64,000 bases of DNA from Seleniivibrio woodruffii (GCF_029267515.1 NZ_JAJUIS010000003.1:213273-277272); one strand, 5' to 3'. Shown: positions 55,101 to 63,803, counted from the stretch's first letter. Made by a program: numbers and translations. The notes: generated by a model from the letters alone, not told the origin.

Positions 55101-55285
55101 TAAAAAGCAAATTCTGCTCTGTCTGCCACGGCGAGACACAGGCGAAGGATCTTTTTGAGAAATACCACGATAAGAAATTCAGGGATAACAGAAGCCAGCT
55201 CAACAAAAAGATGCTGGAGACTGAGGTGCTTAGAAATCTTTTTGAGATCCAGCGCAACCTTGAAAAAATAGAGGGGCAAAAGTGA
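52166..55285 (+). CDS. Periplasmic 28-haem c-type cytochrome
   Basis: 1039 residues with a signal peptide (cleaved near AYA-AD) and 28 CXXCH sites counted along the chain, no lipobox and no membrane helix. Most sites come in a repeating pattern of one CXXCH with a following distal His pair (CHxxH, e.g. CHAPH, CHSTH, CHDVH), alternating with CHKD/CHNN-type sites, which is the doubled-CXXCH layout. Regular spacing of ~35-45 residues implies a linear haem wire. It is Lys-rich. It overlaps the NHL gene by 4 bases and the TPR gene by 4 (GTGA). Expected role: periplasmic electron store and conduit between the inner-membrane module and the outer-membrane complex. Confidence 0.92.
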   Translation: MKKLLLLLTLMVLSASAYAADITKSNPDASKECSFCHYEWMPQFLYDLKGTEVVSYQKEKVVASSKMCYSCHNGTVADSRIKVWSGGMHKLSDKIPEHMKIPNNLPLDKGKIACRTCHSAHSTGDPKNDKVDKSIFLRMENTNSELCMACHKDIGHDGNISHPLKAPESGYEGMAAAVKSRYGKLGSKGQVVCESCHAPHSPKGEKLLIEPLEGGKVCGVCHENVVDSESGEYVKGLLNHPVNVKHGRQAEMQAMINDGGKYGKDGKVICSTCHSTHKAKAEGLLVEANTDNKLCYACHNNKKEIVGGKHDMLTAKGFRTKDGKSAQQVGTCQSCHAPHGWSVSLAGDGDLLTKGCVGCHSEGGVANKKIIDTKKFNHSVGKVLKKDMQKDERLPLFQKIVRFFTTLGSSESKTEITCATCHDVHGKEKNSLRVDAANGKLCVTCHKDKEMIAKTSHGDKKNEKSCLSCHKVHNSDSERLLIVAENDGCLDCHKVGGSGEKKLIGAHSHPVNMKTKMKMTGDFKTTKDGTFTCVSCHDPHKASKKGTLDKDFLRGGFADQDSFCSTCHQTQKEIAGTDHDMRKKDSDPVCASCHSVHNAKTDVNMMTVDYAYKTKDDNCIACHNPKGAADKKAVSGGHKMGKIEAHNKYKYLTQKDSEYYIYCSTCHTVHNNGPKKGDEGTIQNSFLDKKITSVNGNFCAGCHEDQKTLTTSPHNVQKFEKNTDRVVKLKASNDTCGACHEVHGDGGYYLFSKSYGKDFEKICSSCHNTDGIASKTAITSSHKMNVKPKKEMNIYLQDGNIVCATCHEPHGPEKGMLRDMGEKNICFACHADQKLVDMTKHNLSKLDYLSEKDKKKAAANVCYACHTPHNFHKENRLMWAYKQDGKTPFSFEMCTDCHKTDGVGYKKIPEKITHDRIFKIFPYREKFKENLFDDSGKVSAEGSITCQSCHNPHVWKAGTMEAGASAEGDLTNSFLKKDVKSKFCSVCHGETQAKDLFEKYHDKKFRDNRSQLNKKMLETEVLRNLFEIQRNLEKIEGQK

Positions 55286-56154
55286 AACTGAGAATACCGG
55301 CAGGAATACTTGCGGCTGCGCTGATATTTTCTCAGGCTGCTGCAAACGAACTGAAACCAGTTTTTAAAACGTCGAAACCGCTGGGCGAAAACCGCGCGGT
55401 GCTGTATTTTGACAGCAACAACAGATTTAACGTGAGTCTGCTTGCGGACTTTCTGAAGGAGTGTGAATCGCACCCTGCAGTCACATGTATCGGGGCAGAA
55501 GGTTCTTCTTCAACTATTGAAAGCGTGGCGGACGGGTTCAGGGGCAGCAGGGACGAGAGCTTCATCTATAAGGGGCTGACAGACCGGCATCTTCCCTATA
55601 TGGAGTTCTATAAGAAGAATAAGCTCGTCGGATCTATAACAAGCGACGGCAGTTTCAATGTCAGGGTCGGCATATATCTGGACTATATTTCAGGAAAGTT
55701 TGATGCTAAGGCACTGGACGACAGGCTGAAAATGGCGGAGAGCGCCGAGAATTACAAGAAAATAGTTCCGCGTATGAACTTCGTGCTCCTCCTTGCGAAA
55801 AAGGGAGAGACCGATGCGGCTCTGCGCGAACTGGAATCCATAGACTCGTCAAAGCTGGATGACAAGGGCAAGCTCCTTTTCGGTCAGACATATCTCAGGC
55901 TTAAATCGCCGGAAAAAGCGCTTGAGGTGCTTTCCACCTGTTCCGATACCGATTGCAGATTCTACACAGGACTTGCATATTACCTCGGAGGCGATAACGC
56001 AAAGGCGCTTGAGATACTCACCCAGCTCAAGGGCAAGTACAGCTCCGTGAACAAACTTAATTTTTATTTGAAAACTATTTATGAAGCAAATGGAGACAAA
56101 AAACATGCGGACGAGATCGATCTTCCCGATAACTATAATATTGATTCTGAGTAG
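55282..56154 (+). CDS. Exported TPR-like protein
   Basis: 290 residues, GTG start overlapping the 28-haem gene (GTGA). Signal peptide (LAAALIFSQAAA). The N-terminal half includes a short beta-rich segment (RAVLYFDSNNRFNVSLL). From about 165 the chain is helical with TPR-like pairs (LLLAKKGETDAALREL; TYLRLKSPEKALEVL; AYYLGGDNAKALEILTQL). No haem site. TPR modules in such operons may help cytochrome assembly or bind partners. Its end overlaps the next gene by 50 bases. Confidence 0.78.
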   Translation: MKLRIPAGILAAALIFSQAAANELKPVFKTSKPLGENRAVLYFDSNNRFNVSLLADFLKECESHPAVTCIGAEGSSSTIESVADGFRGSRDESFIYKGLTDRHLPYMEFYKKNKLVGSITSDGSFNVRVGIYLDYISGKFDAKALDDRLKMAESAENYKKIVPRMNFVLLLAKKGETDAALRELESIDSSKLDDKGKLLFGQTYLRLKSPEKALEVLSTCSDTDCRFYTGLAYYLGGDNAKALEILTQLKGKYSSVNKLNFYLKTIYEANGDKKHADEIDLPDNYNIDSE

Positions 56155-57070
56155 TCTGCTGTTTGCCTCCTCCGCATGGGCAAAGATGGAGATTATCTTT
56201 CCCATGTCTCAGAATATGAAGGCTGTCAGTAATATTCACGTCATCGGCAGGGCGGACAGCAATCTCCCCGTGCGCATCGATATCAACGGCAGCATCATGG
56301 ACAAAAAACTTATACGCGCCAAAGACAAAGAGGGGAATGACTATTACATGCTCATGACCATTCTGCGTCTGGACGACGGCGTTAACAATATCACCATCAC
56401 ACAGGGGGAGGACGCTCAGAAATTCGTTATAAACAGGATAGATTCCGCGGCAAAGGTTGCCGACTGGACAGAAGGTCTGAACGGATTTCACTCAAGTACC
56501 AATAAAGAGATATGTCTGAACTGTCACAGGTTCGAAAACCTGAGTGACTGTGTTAACTGCCATAGTGACAAGTTCTTAGGAGCATGGGTTCACAAACCTG
56601 TCGCAGAGGCGAAGTGTTTTTTCTGCCACGAAAAAGAGAACAATTTCGTTCCTAAGGAGCCTTTTGCGGAAACCTGCCTGAAATGCCATACGGCAATGCA
56701 GGAGAAGATAGACACCATGCCTATGGTTCACGCACCCGTCATAGAGGGGTACTGCACCATATGCCACTCTCCCCATAAATCAACGAACAGGACGCACCTG
56801 AGAAAGCCGCCTTCGGAGCTGTGCTTCGAATGTCACGATTCCGCCAGTATCCACAGCACCAGCTATATGAAGGTGCATCCGACGTCTGGTGTTAAGGTGG
56901 AGAAACTGAACAAAGAGATAGACTGTGCGGACTGCCACAGCCCCCACTTTTCGGATAACGACAAACTGCTGTCCGTCGAGGGCGGACGCGAGGCGCTCTG
57001 TGCCAAGTGCCACGAACCTGAAGAAGCAAAGGATCTGCTCGAAGCTCTGGAAGGAATGGCTTCCGAGTGA
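56105..57070 (+). CDS. Periplasmic octahaem c-type cytochrome
   Basis: 321 residues from ATG 56105 (GGAGA upstream; ATGs at 56081 or 56090 would extend it further into the upstream gene). Signal peptide RSIFPITIILILSSLLFASSAWA. An N-terminal ~120-residue domain without haem (KMEIIFPMSQNMKAV, carbohydrate-binding/Ig-like appearance) is followed by eight CXXCH: CLNCH, CVNCH, CFFCH, CLKCH, CTICH, CFECH, CADCH, CAKCH. The overlap with the TPR gene indicates coupling. Role as an electron carrier is inferred. Confidence 0.87.
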   Translation: MRTRSIFPITIILILSSLLFASSAWAKMEIIFPMSQNMKAVSNIHVIGRADSNLPVRIDINGSIMDKKLIRAKDKEGNDYYMLMTILRLDDGVNNITITQGEDAQKFVINRIDSAAKVADWTEGLNGFHSSTNKEICLNCHRFENLSDCVNCHSDKFLGAWVHKPVAEAKCFFCHEKENNFVPKEPFAETCLKCHTAMQEKIDTMPMVHAPVIEGYCTICHSPHKSTNRTHLRKPPSELCFECHDSASIHSTSYMKVHPTSGVKVEKLNKEIDCADCHSPHFSDNDKLLSVEGGREALCAKCHEPEEAKDLLEALEGMASE

Positions 57071-57088
57071 CGGCAATAAGAGGATGAT

Positions 57089-59218
57089 ATGAGATTCATT
57101 AAATTTCTGTTTGCAGCTATGTCGCTTTTCGCCCTGACAGCCTGTTTGGGCGGCGGTGATGTTAAAAGCTCCATCAATGACGATACCAGTATAATCGTTT
57201 CCGTACAGGTTGGTACGGACGGCAAGCTGAACTATGTCGGAACAGGCGATATGGAGGGCTTTTCCATAAGCGCCGCGGCAGAAGAGCTTGCGGGAAAAAC
57301 TGTGTATATAGAAAAATCGGAGTCATCATATTCGGTTGACGGGTACGTTTCCCTGTCACCGGTTTATACGGTGTCTCTGGCTGAAAAGGACAGCTCTGTC
57401 TATCTTGCGAAGATAACTCTGCCCTACAGCGCAAACATTCTTGCATCAGAAGGCGGGGCAGCTTCCGATTCAATATTCTGCTCGCTTTCCGGTTCGTCCG
57501 TTACTGAGTTTACAACAATTCATGGCTCCGGCAGCGACGTTGCTGCTCAGGCAACGTTCCCCGGCAGCTTCTTTGCGGGATATAAAAAACAGACTGCGGA
57601 TTCGTCCGTTTCAGGAATTATAAAGCTCAACGCGGTAAGCTATGCCGCCGCCACAGCATTTTTCACAGACCCTTCGGGCAGGAGCATCCCGGAAACATCA
57701 CGCGGCACAGACCATGTGCAGCTTGGCGAGAAGGTCATTTTCGATGTTGACGAGATCGTTTTCGGCGAAACCGTGACTTCATACGCATGGGAACTGCTGG
57801 TTAAACCGACTGGCTCCAATGCGTCTATGAGTGCAGATGGAACGACTGTTTCAATAGTGCCTGATATCGTCGGCGTTTATATTGTCGGTCTCAGTCTGAA
57901 CGGTTTAAACGGAAAAACAGAATACGAAACAAAGAACATATTTGCTCTGAATTACACTTATGTAGCTTCAGCTAATAAGTCCATGTGTGTTACTGCTTGT
58001 CACGACGGAAGCACTTCCGAGCCTGCTCCCGATAAATACGGCAGAGATATATTGAGAGATATAACAAGTATGTGGAGCGGATCGGTACACGCATCTGCTT
58101 ATAATGCAACTGTTGCTGCATCACAAAATTCAACTTGTTATCAGTGTCATACTACAGGTTTCAGACCGGATGGAGCATATCCATCCGCGAATGGGTATGA
58201 TGATAAGCTGAACTGGACAACGCTGGTTCCCTCCGGTGGAACACATCTTCAAGGAGTGACCTGTGAAGCGTGTCATGGTCCTAATGAAGGCAGCACAGGC
58301 ACTTTCAATCAGAAGCATTATAAGAATACATCTCTTTCATCCAACGTGTGTCTCACATGTCACGATTATTCGGGAGTATCGGATCACTCGTTCAAATATT
58401 CAGACGCACACGACAAGTCCCACACTCTGGCGGGCGGAAACGTAGCCAGAAACGCAGCATGTTTCAAGTGCCACACAGGCGAAGGCATGATGGGACGACT
58501 CTTTAACCTTGATATTACTCCTTCAAATACAGAAACAATATCCGGCATCGGCTGTTCCGTTTGCCACGACCCCCACGGGGAGACAGGTCTTGACTCGCAG
58601 ATAAGAGTCAGCGGAAGTTACACTCTGCCCACCGGCACCACAACCGCAAATGTAGGCAACAGCAAACTCTGCTATTACTGCCACAACGCGGAGGTTGCAC
58701 TTCCCGCAGTGGGTTCAATACCCCATAACACACAGGCGGAGTTTATGCAGGGTGTCGGCGGTTATGTATACGGACAGACTCTCGGATTTACAAAATCCGT
58801 TCACGTCTTGCAGAGTGTTCAGTGCGCAACATGCCACATGAAAGAGAACGGCAAGGCGACACATGAACTTGATATGCACGACAACCCCACGGGGCGCATT
58901 GTGAACTGCCTCGGTTCAAACTGCCATACCACTTCTCCGACATATGTTGACGGACATTACGAATATGACGGCAGGGTAGCGGCTGTGCGTGCTAAGATGG
59001 GTCAACTGAAAGCCGCTATAAACGCGAAAGCCGGCGAATCGGCAGATGCGGCTGTCAAAGCAAGCTACACCGCTTCCACGACTACGCTTACGACAGCACT
59101 CAACCGTGCAGCATATAACTATAACTATCTGCTGATGGACAGAAGCGGCGGTTTCCATAACCCCGGTTATGCTACAATATTGTTAGACCTTTCGCTCGCC
59201 GATCTGGCGGCAAACTGA
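57089..59218 (+). CDS. Multihaem lipoprotein cytochrome (7 CXXCH plus CX3CH and CX4CH)
   Basis: 709 residues with lipobox LTA-C and a Gly-rich tether, so anchored by lipid. The first ~300 residues are beta-rich without haem (two Ig-like domains). Haem sites follow: CVTACH (CX3CH), CYQCH, CEACH, CLTCH, CFKCH, CSVCH, CYYCH, CATCH and CLGSNCH (CX4CH). The CYQCH-TTGF/CEACHGPN part resembles cytochrome c554-type domains. The lipid anchor and location just before the beta-barrel suggest the outer-membrane part of the conduit. SD AGAGGATG precedes the ATG. Confidence 0.88.
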   Translation: MRFIKFLFAAMSLFALTACLGGGDVKSSINDDTSIIVSVQVGTDGKLNYVGTGDMEGFSISAAAEELAGKTVYIEKSESSYSVDGYVSLSPVYTVSLAEKDSSVYLAKITLPYSANILASEGGAASDSIFCSLSGSSVTEFTTIHGSGSDVAAQATFPGSFFAGYKKQTADSSVSGIIKLNAVSYAAATAFFTDPSGRSIPETSRGTDHVQLGEKVIFDVDEIVFGETVTSYAWELLVKPTGSNASMSADGTTVSIVPDIVGVYIVGLSLNGLNGKTEYETKNIFALNYTYVASANKSMCVTACHDGSTSEPAPDKYGRDILRDITSMWSGSVHASAYNATVAASQNSTCYQCHTTGFRPDGAYPSANGYDDKLNWTTLVPSGGTHLQGVTCEACHGPNEGSTGTFNQKHYKNTSLSSNVCLTCHDYSGVSDHSFKYSDAHDKSHTLAGGNVARNAACFKCHTGEGMMGRLFNLDITPSNTETISGIGCSVCHDPHGETGLDSQIRVSGSYTLPTGTTTANVGNSKLCYYCHNAEVALPAVGSIPHNTQAEFMQGVGGYVYGQTLGFTKSVHVLQSVQCATCHMKENGKATHELDMHDNPTGRIVNCLGSNCHTTSPTYVDGHYEYDGRVAAVRAKMGQLKAAINAKAGESADAAVKASYTASTTTLTTALNRAAYNYNYLLMDRSGGFHNPGYATILLDLSLADLAAN

Positions 59219-59237
59219 TAAAAACGGGAGAAAGCCG

Positions 59238-60482
59238 GTGAAATTTTTTAAATTTGTATTAGCAGCGATTATGGTATGCTCAGGATTTTCCGCATACGCA
59301 TATAACATCGACGGATTCTTCTCGACCGCCTATGAAGTTTCGAAGGATAAGGGCGAAAGCAGCGAGGGGCTGTGGGAGAACTATCTCAGCATAGACAACG
59401 CGAAGCTGTATGACCCATATCTCGGATTCAACTTTTACGGGCGCTTCGCAACGGATTCGGAAGAGGACAGCGACAGCCAGTCCGACGTTTACTCGGCATA
59501 CCTTGACTATAACAGCTTTCAGAACGCTGTTGAGGTCAAGGCAGGGCGTTTTGCATATATGGGCAACAGATTTCTTACTCTGGACGGAGCTCTCGCAACC
59601 GTCCGCACTGACTATAAATTCGGTGTTACGGCATTTGCCGGTAAGCCCCAGTATTTCGATGCCGACGGAAGGCACATAAACGAGGAATTCCGTGAAACAG
59701 GCGACAAAATGTACGGCGGACGCATCTTTCTTAACGGGATCAAAGATACCACGGGCTACGTTTCATACTCTAAAGAGTACGACAGCGACACGACATATCA
59801 GGAGTTTGCAGGGCTTGGTCTCGGCAGGGTATTCGCCCTTTCCGGCAAAAACGTTCTCAGCGTTGATGCAAAAGGTGAATATGACATGGAGGAGAACAAC
59901 TTCTACAGAGGCTCCGTGAGAGCCTACCTGAAAATGAACGCTCTCAGACTGATAGCGGAAGGCTCTAAATACAACGTCAAAGACGGTACGAACTATCAGG
60001 ATATACTGATAATAAGCAACTTCTCCACAGGGCAGGAAGAGAAAATGGCGTTCACTGTTCAGTACTCTGTAACTGAGAACTTCTCTCCCTATTTCACGGT
60101 TGTCAGCTCAAAGATAGAGCAGGAGAGCGGCGACATAGTAGACGGACAGATATACAAGGCGGGCGCTGATTTTGACTGGTTTAAAACCAGAGGCGTCACA
60201 GCCAACGTTGAGGGCTATTATTACGACAGCGAAACCGCAAACGCCAAAGGTGCAAGCGCAGCGCTGGACTGGAGCCTTACGAAGAAGTTCCGCGTTACTT
60301 TCGAGGGAGAAACCCTCAGACTTGAAAACTACGCATCCGAGGATAACATCTATTCTCTTTACGCAGATGCGGAGTATGACATAATGAAGGATCTGACGCT
60401 CAGCATCTATGCGGAGAACAGTCAGGAAACGAGATATCTGCCGGAGAACAGATACGGCGTGAAAGCTGCTTATAGCTTTTAA
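59238..60482 (+). CDS. Outer-membrane beta-barrel (porin-like) of the cytochrome conduit
   Basis: 414 residues, GTG start with GGGAGAA upstream. Signal peptide to about SAYAYN. The mature protein is made of alternating-hydrophobic beta strands with a terminal Phe (YGVKAAYSF), the C-terminal signal for BAM insertion; about 16-18 strands fit the length. There is no haem site and no N-terminal CXXC as in MtrB. A barrel flanked by lipoprotein cytochromes is the layout of porin-cytochrome electron conduits, like OmbB of Geobacter. Sequence similarity to a named family cannot be judged here. Confidence 0.82.
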   Translation: MKFFKFVLAAIMVCSGFSAYAYNIDGFFSTAYEVSKDKGESSEGLWENYLSIDNAKLYDPYLGFNFYGRFATDSEEDSDSQSDVYSAYLDYNSFQNAVEVKAGRFAYMGNRFLTLDGALATVRTDYKFGVTAFAGKPQYFDADGRHINEEFRETGDKMYGGRIFLNGIKDTTGYVSYSKEYDSDTTYQEFAGLGLGRVFALSGKNVLSVDAKGEYDMEENNFYRGSVRAYLKMNALRLIAEGSKYNVKDGTNYQDILIISNFSTGQEEKMAFTVQYSVTENFSPYFTVVSSKIEQESGDIVDGQIYKAGADFDWFKTRGVTANVEGYYYDSETANAKGASAALDWSLTKKFRVTFEGETLRLENYASEDNIYSLYADAEYDIMKDLTLSIYAENSQETRYLPENRYGVKAAYSF

Positions 60483-60506
60483 ACCATTGCCAGAGAAGAG
60501 GATATA

Positions 60507-61076
60507 ATGATTAAAAAGGTATCATGGCTCTTATTGCTGATCGTTCCGGTCATCTTCGGATGCACACAGTTTTACTATCAGTCACCAGTGACTAAATTTA
60601 ACCACGAAAAACACGTGGACATCCTTTTCCAGCAGAAAAAGGACTGTTTCCACTGTCATAAACTGCCGTCCATCGAAACAATGATAAAACAGGGCGGAGA
60701 GCTTAAAATTGCCGCAGATCTGAAAATAGACGGAAAGTGTCACTCGTGTCACAGAGATATAGAAACGAGAGTTTCGTCTGCTCCCCAGAACTGTTCCACA
60801 TGCCACGAGAACATGAAGGTGCTGAAACCGGCAGACCACCTGAAAAACTGGAAAGAGATGCACGCGGCTCCCGCAACTCTGGACAGCAGGTCATGCCAGA
60901 CATGCCACGACGAATGGTACTGTGAAAGCTGCCACAGCAAACAGAACTCCATGGAGAATATGAGACACAGCCGCTCTTTCAAGCTGAAACACTCCCTTGA
61001 GGCTTCCATTGACCCCGGTTCGTGCGACACATGCCACAGGGTTGAGTTTTGTATTTCTTGCCACAGGAAGGACTGA
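60507..61076 (+). CDS. Small heptahaem lipoprotein cytochrome
   Basis: 189 residues with lipobox IFG-C, seven CXXCH: CFHCH, CHSCH, CSTCH, CQTCH, CESCH, CDTCH, CISCH. That is one haem per ~27 residues, dense as in cytochrome c7/c3-type proteins. Lipid anchored, likely facing the periplasm or surface beside the barrel. Overlaps nothing; the next start is 2 bases after the stop. SD GAGG. Confidence 0.87.
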   Translation: MIKKVSWLLLLIVPVIFGCTQFYYQSPVTKFNHEKHVDILFQQKKDCFHCHKLPSIETMIKQGGELKIAADLKIDGKCHSCHRDIETRVSSAPQNCSTCHENMKVLKPADHLKNWKEMHAAPATLDSRSCQTCHDEWYCESCHSKQNSMENMRHSRSFKLKHSLEASIDPGSCDTCHRVEFCISCHRKD

Positions 61077-61078
61077 TT

Positions 61079-62122
61079 ATGAAAAAGATATATAAAGCAC
61101 TTATATATGTTGCCGTTTTGGGTGTCATAGCCCTCACCGCCGCCTGCGGAGGCGGAAGTTCCGGTGACGGCGATTCGCCCACGACTGAAATGAAAGGTAA
61201 TGCTCCTCAGCTGACCGTACCTGAAAACCACTACGGCGGAACAGCCTGGGGCAACGACAAATGCTACCTGTGCCACAACATCAAAAAACTGCAGGACATC
61301 CACGATTACAGCCCGAAACTCGCAGAGAGTTTTTCAAAAGTGGAGGAAACCGATATCGGTGCTTGTCTGTACTGCCATGGAACAAACGGTATTACAGGCA
61401 TAACCGCTGAGACCTACCAGTGTATGAAATGCCACGGGGACGCAGATATAGTATCTTCTCACGATATGTTCGGCGGAAAGAACATGCACGATTTTGACGG
61501 CGACGGCAAAATAGGCAACTCTGACTGCGTAGTTTGTCATGAATGGTCTGATATGGACGGAAATATAGACGTGAACGTGGATTTCAGAAAATCAGGCAGC
61601 GACTACGTTACTGCAAACGACCTCTGTCTGTCGTGCCACGACGGTAACGGTGCGTTTGGAATCATGCCTTCGGTGCTCAAATTCGACACAGAGGTCACGA
61701 ATATCTACTCAACGTTCATAGGCATGGGAAGCACCGCCGCGGAGATGAAATCCACAGCGGACATTCACGGCGCAAGGATAGGTCAGGGGCAGAGCTTCGG
61801 CGTGTTCAGAGGCACCTACGTTAACGACATGGAGCTTCCGTGCCTGAGCTGCCATCAGGTTCACTCCTCCGACAACCCCTATCTCATAACTGAATCCGGC
61901 AAAACTGCCGTAAATGCCGACGATACCGCCAAAAATGCGAAGGTCAGCGTTACGGAGAACAACTTTTCCGAACTTTGCGCTGTGTGCCATATGAACCCTG
62001 ACGGTGCCGACACGGCGAACGGACTTAAAGAGGTGGTGCACACCAGCACATACTCTTCGAACTGTACAGATTGCCACTATCACGGTGCCGGACACGGAAC
62101 CAGCGTTAACGGTTTGTTCTGA
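61079..62122 (+). CDS. Octahaem lipoprotein cytochrome, last gene of the operon
   Basis: 347 residues from ATG 61079 (SD AGGA). Lipobox LTAA-C and a Gly/Ser tether give a lipoprotein. Eight CXXCH: CYLCH, CLYCH, CMKCH, CVVCH, CLSCH, CLSCH, CAVCH, CTDCH. Distal His are seen in CHQVH and CHYHG. It would be a terminal outer-membrane electron carrier. A strong terminator follows. Confidence 0.88.
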   Translation: MKKIYKALIYVAVLGVIALTAACGGGSSGDGDSPTTEMKGNAPQLTVPENHYGGTAWGNDKCYLCHNIKKLQDIHDYSPKLAESFSKVEETDIGACLYCHGTNGITGITAETYQCMKCHGDADIVSSHDMFGGKNMHDFDGDGKIGNSDCVVCHEWSDMDGNIDVNVDFRKSGSDYVTANDLCLSCHDGNGAFGIMPSVLKFDTEVTNIYSTFIGMGSTAAEMKSTADIHGARIGQGQSFGVFRGTYVNDMELPCLSCHQVHSSDNPYLITESGKTAVNADDTAKNAKVSVTENNFSELCAVCHMNPDGADTANGLKEVVHTSTYSSNCTDCHYHGAGHGTSVNGLF

Positions 62123-62491
62123 AAAAAAAATTCACTTATAATATAAAAAAGGGAATCCTGAAAAGGGTTCCCTTTTTTGTTCGCAAACTGCCGTCAGATG
62201 CCGATTCAACTGTGCATCTTCAAAATATCCAATACTATTAGTTAAACCGACGTATCAAAATATCATCTTTGAGTGGAGATATAGACAAAATCAATATGCA
62301 GAATAAAATATATTCAAACTAGGTTATGTAATGATGACGGGTAAAAGTTTAATATAAAGTAAAACAGATTGTCATAATCTTTAAAAAACTAAAACAAGCT
62401 GGTCTGAAAGTGATTTTTTTACTGGAATGATTATAATAATGTTATATAATTAATCATAATAATCGGGGACGATTATATGGAGGTTAATTAT
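62123..62491. other. Gap between the multihaem operon and livK-like gene
   Basis: 369 bases, AT-rich. It contains the operon terminator at 62145-62178 and several A/T tracts with TATAAT hexamers (about 62431 and 62441) that could be -10 elements for the binding-protein gene. I found no matching -35. No gene or RNA structure otherwise. Confidence 0.45.
62145..62178 (+). terminator. Rho-independent terminator of the multihaem operon
   Basis: AAAAAAGGGAATCC (62145-62158) pairs with GGGTTCCCTTTTTT (62165-62178) with one G-T pair, loop TGAAAA, and ends in a T run. It lies 23 bases after the last cytochrome stop. Confidence 0.92.
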
Positions 62492-63679
62492 ATGAGAAAA
62501 GCGATTGCATCTGCTCTGTTTACCATGTTTTTCGCTTTCGGCGCGATGTTCGCATACGCCGAGAATCTCAACCTGACTGTCCCGCTGCCTCTCACAGGCA
62601 CGCAGGCTAAGTTCGGTGAGATTCAAAAAAGGTCTTATGAAATAGCCGCCGCCGAAATCAACGCAAAAGGCGGTATCAAAGGCAAAACACTTGTTCTTAA
62701 ATTCGAAGATTCCGGAGCTAAACCTGAGGTTGCAAGAGGTATCGTCGAAAAGCTCATCGACGTGCAGAAGCAGCCGCTTATCATCGGTGAATACACTTCC
62801 GCATGTGCCAAGGCGGTTGCCGCAGTCAGCGAGGAACGCAAAACACCTTATATGGTGGTTGTTTCCGGTGCAGACGACATAACCCAGCAGAAATACAAAT
62901 ATGTTTTCAGGCTCAACTCCCCTAATGCGAACTATGCCGACGGTCTGCTCGGTTTTATGCAGGCGGTTGTTAAGCCCAAAACAATGGCGATACTGCATGA
63001 AAGCTCGGACTTCGGAACATCCGGTGCGGACGAAATGGCTAAACATGCTGAAGCACTCGGAATCAAAGTTCTTCTGCAAGAGAAATATGAAAAGGGCGCG
63101 GTTGATTTCAAACCCGTTCTTACAAAAGTGAAATCACTCAGACCTGACGTGGTTTACATGGTTTCATACGTTATGGACGCCGCCCTTCTTATGAGACAGA
63201 TAAAAGAGCTCAGACTTGATGCCAGCCTCTTTGCCGGTGGCGCTGCGGGGTTTGCTATTCCTGAGTTTGTTGACAACGCAAAAGACGCATCCGAATACGT
63301 TGTGACCTCAACTTTGTGGAGTCCTCAGGTGAAATACAAGGGTTCCAAGGAATATGCCGAAAAGTATAAAAAGATGTACGGCGATTATCCTTCATACCAC
63401 GGCGCGGCGGCATATGCGGCACTTTTCGTTGCCAAAGATGCTCTTGAACGCGCAAAAACATGGTCTCCTGAAGACATACGCGCGGCTATGAAAGCCACAA
63501 AGATGCAGACAGCGTTCGGCAATGTTCAGTTCGTTGACAAGAACGGATATCAGAACCAGAACTTTATCCCCACACTGGCTCTTCAGGTTATCAAAGGCAA
63601 CCACGAAACCATCTGGCCCAAGAGCATGGCAAGCGCTAAATACCTCTATCCCATGCCCAAGTGGAGACAGAGAAAGTAG
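62492..63679 (+). CDS. Branched-chain amino-acid/amide ABC transporter substrate-binding protein
   Basis: 395 residues starting at ATG 62492, since GGAGG lies just upstream; the ATG at 62477 overlaps that site. Signal peptide ends near MFAYA-EN. The type I periplasmic-binding fold of the Liv family is clear: LTVPLPLTGTQAKFGE, EINAKGGIKGKTL and EDSGAKPEVARGIVEKLI, with a two-domain layout. It binds a small solute in the periplasm for an ABC importer, whose permease and ATPase genes are not in this window. Other ligands (amides, urea) are possible. Terminator follows. Confidence 0.88.
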   Translation: MRKAIASALFTMFFAFGAMFAYAENLNLTVPLPLTGTQAKFGEIQKRSYEIAAAEINAKGGIKGKTLVLKFEDSGAKPEVARGIVEKLIDVQKQPLIIGEYTSACAKAVAAVSEERKTPYMVVVSGADDITQQKYKYVFRLNSPNANYADGLLGFMQAVVKPKTMAILHESSDFGTSGADEMAKHAEALGIKVLLQEKYEKGAVDFKPVLTKVKSLRPDVVYMVSYVMDAALLMRQIKELRLDASLFAGGAAGFAIPEFVDNAKDASEYVVTSTLWSPQVKYKGSKEYAEKYKKMYGDYPSYHGAAAYAALFVAKDALERAKTWSPEDIRAAMKATKMQTAFGNVQFVDKNGYQNQNFIPTLALQVIKGNHETIWPKSMASAKYLYPMPKWRQRK

Positions 63680-63691
63680 CTATTACACAGC

Positions 63692-63723
63692 GGCTCCCTC
63701 TGACACACCGGGGGAGCCTTTTT
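63692..63723 (+). terminator. Rho-independent terminator after the binding-protein gene
   Basis: GGCTCCC (63692-63698) pairs with GGGAGCC (63712-63718), with additional C/G around the loop, followed by TTTTT (63719-63723). It starts 12 bases after the stop codon. Confidence 0.82.
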
Positions 63724-63803
63724 GTTTGAATTGTCGTGAGTATTTGTCTTTTCATTTAAAAAAAGAAATGTGGATTTCCATTTTTCAGTAACAAAATCCA
63801 ATT

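Noticed and set aside
62450..63079. 209-codon minus-strand frame opposite the substrate-binding protein
   Set aside because: Shadow of the real gene on the other strand; no signal or motif.
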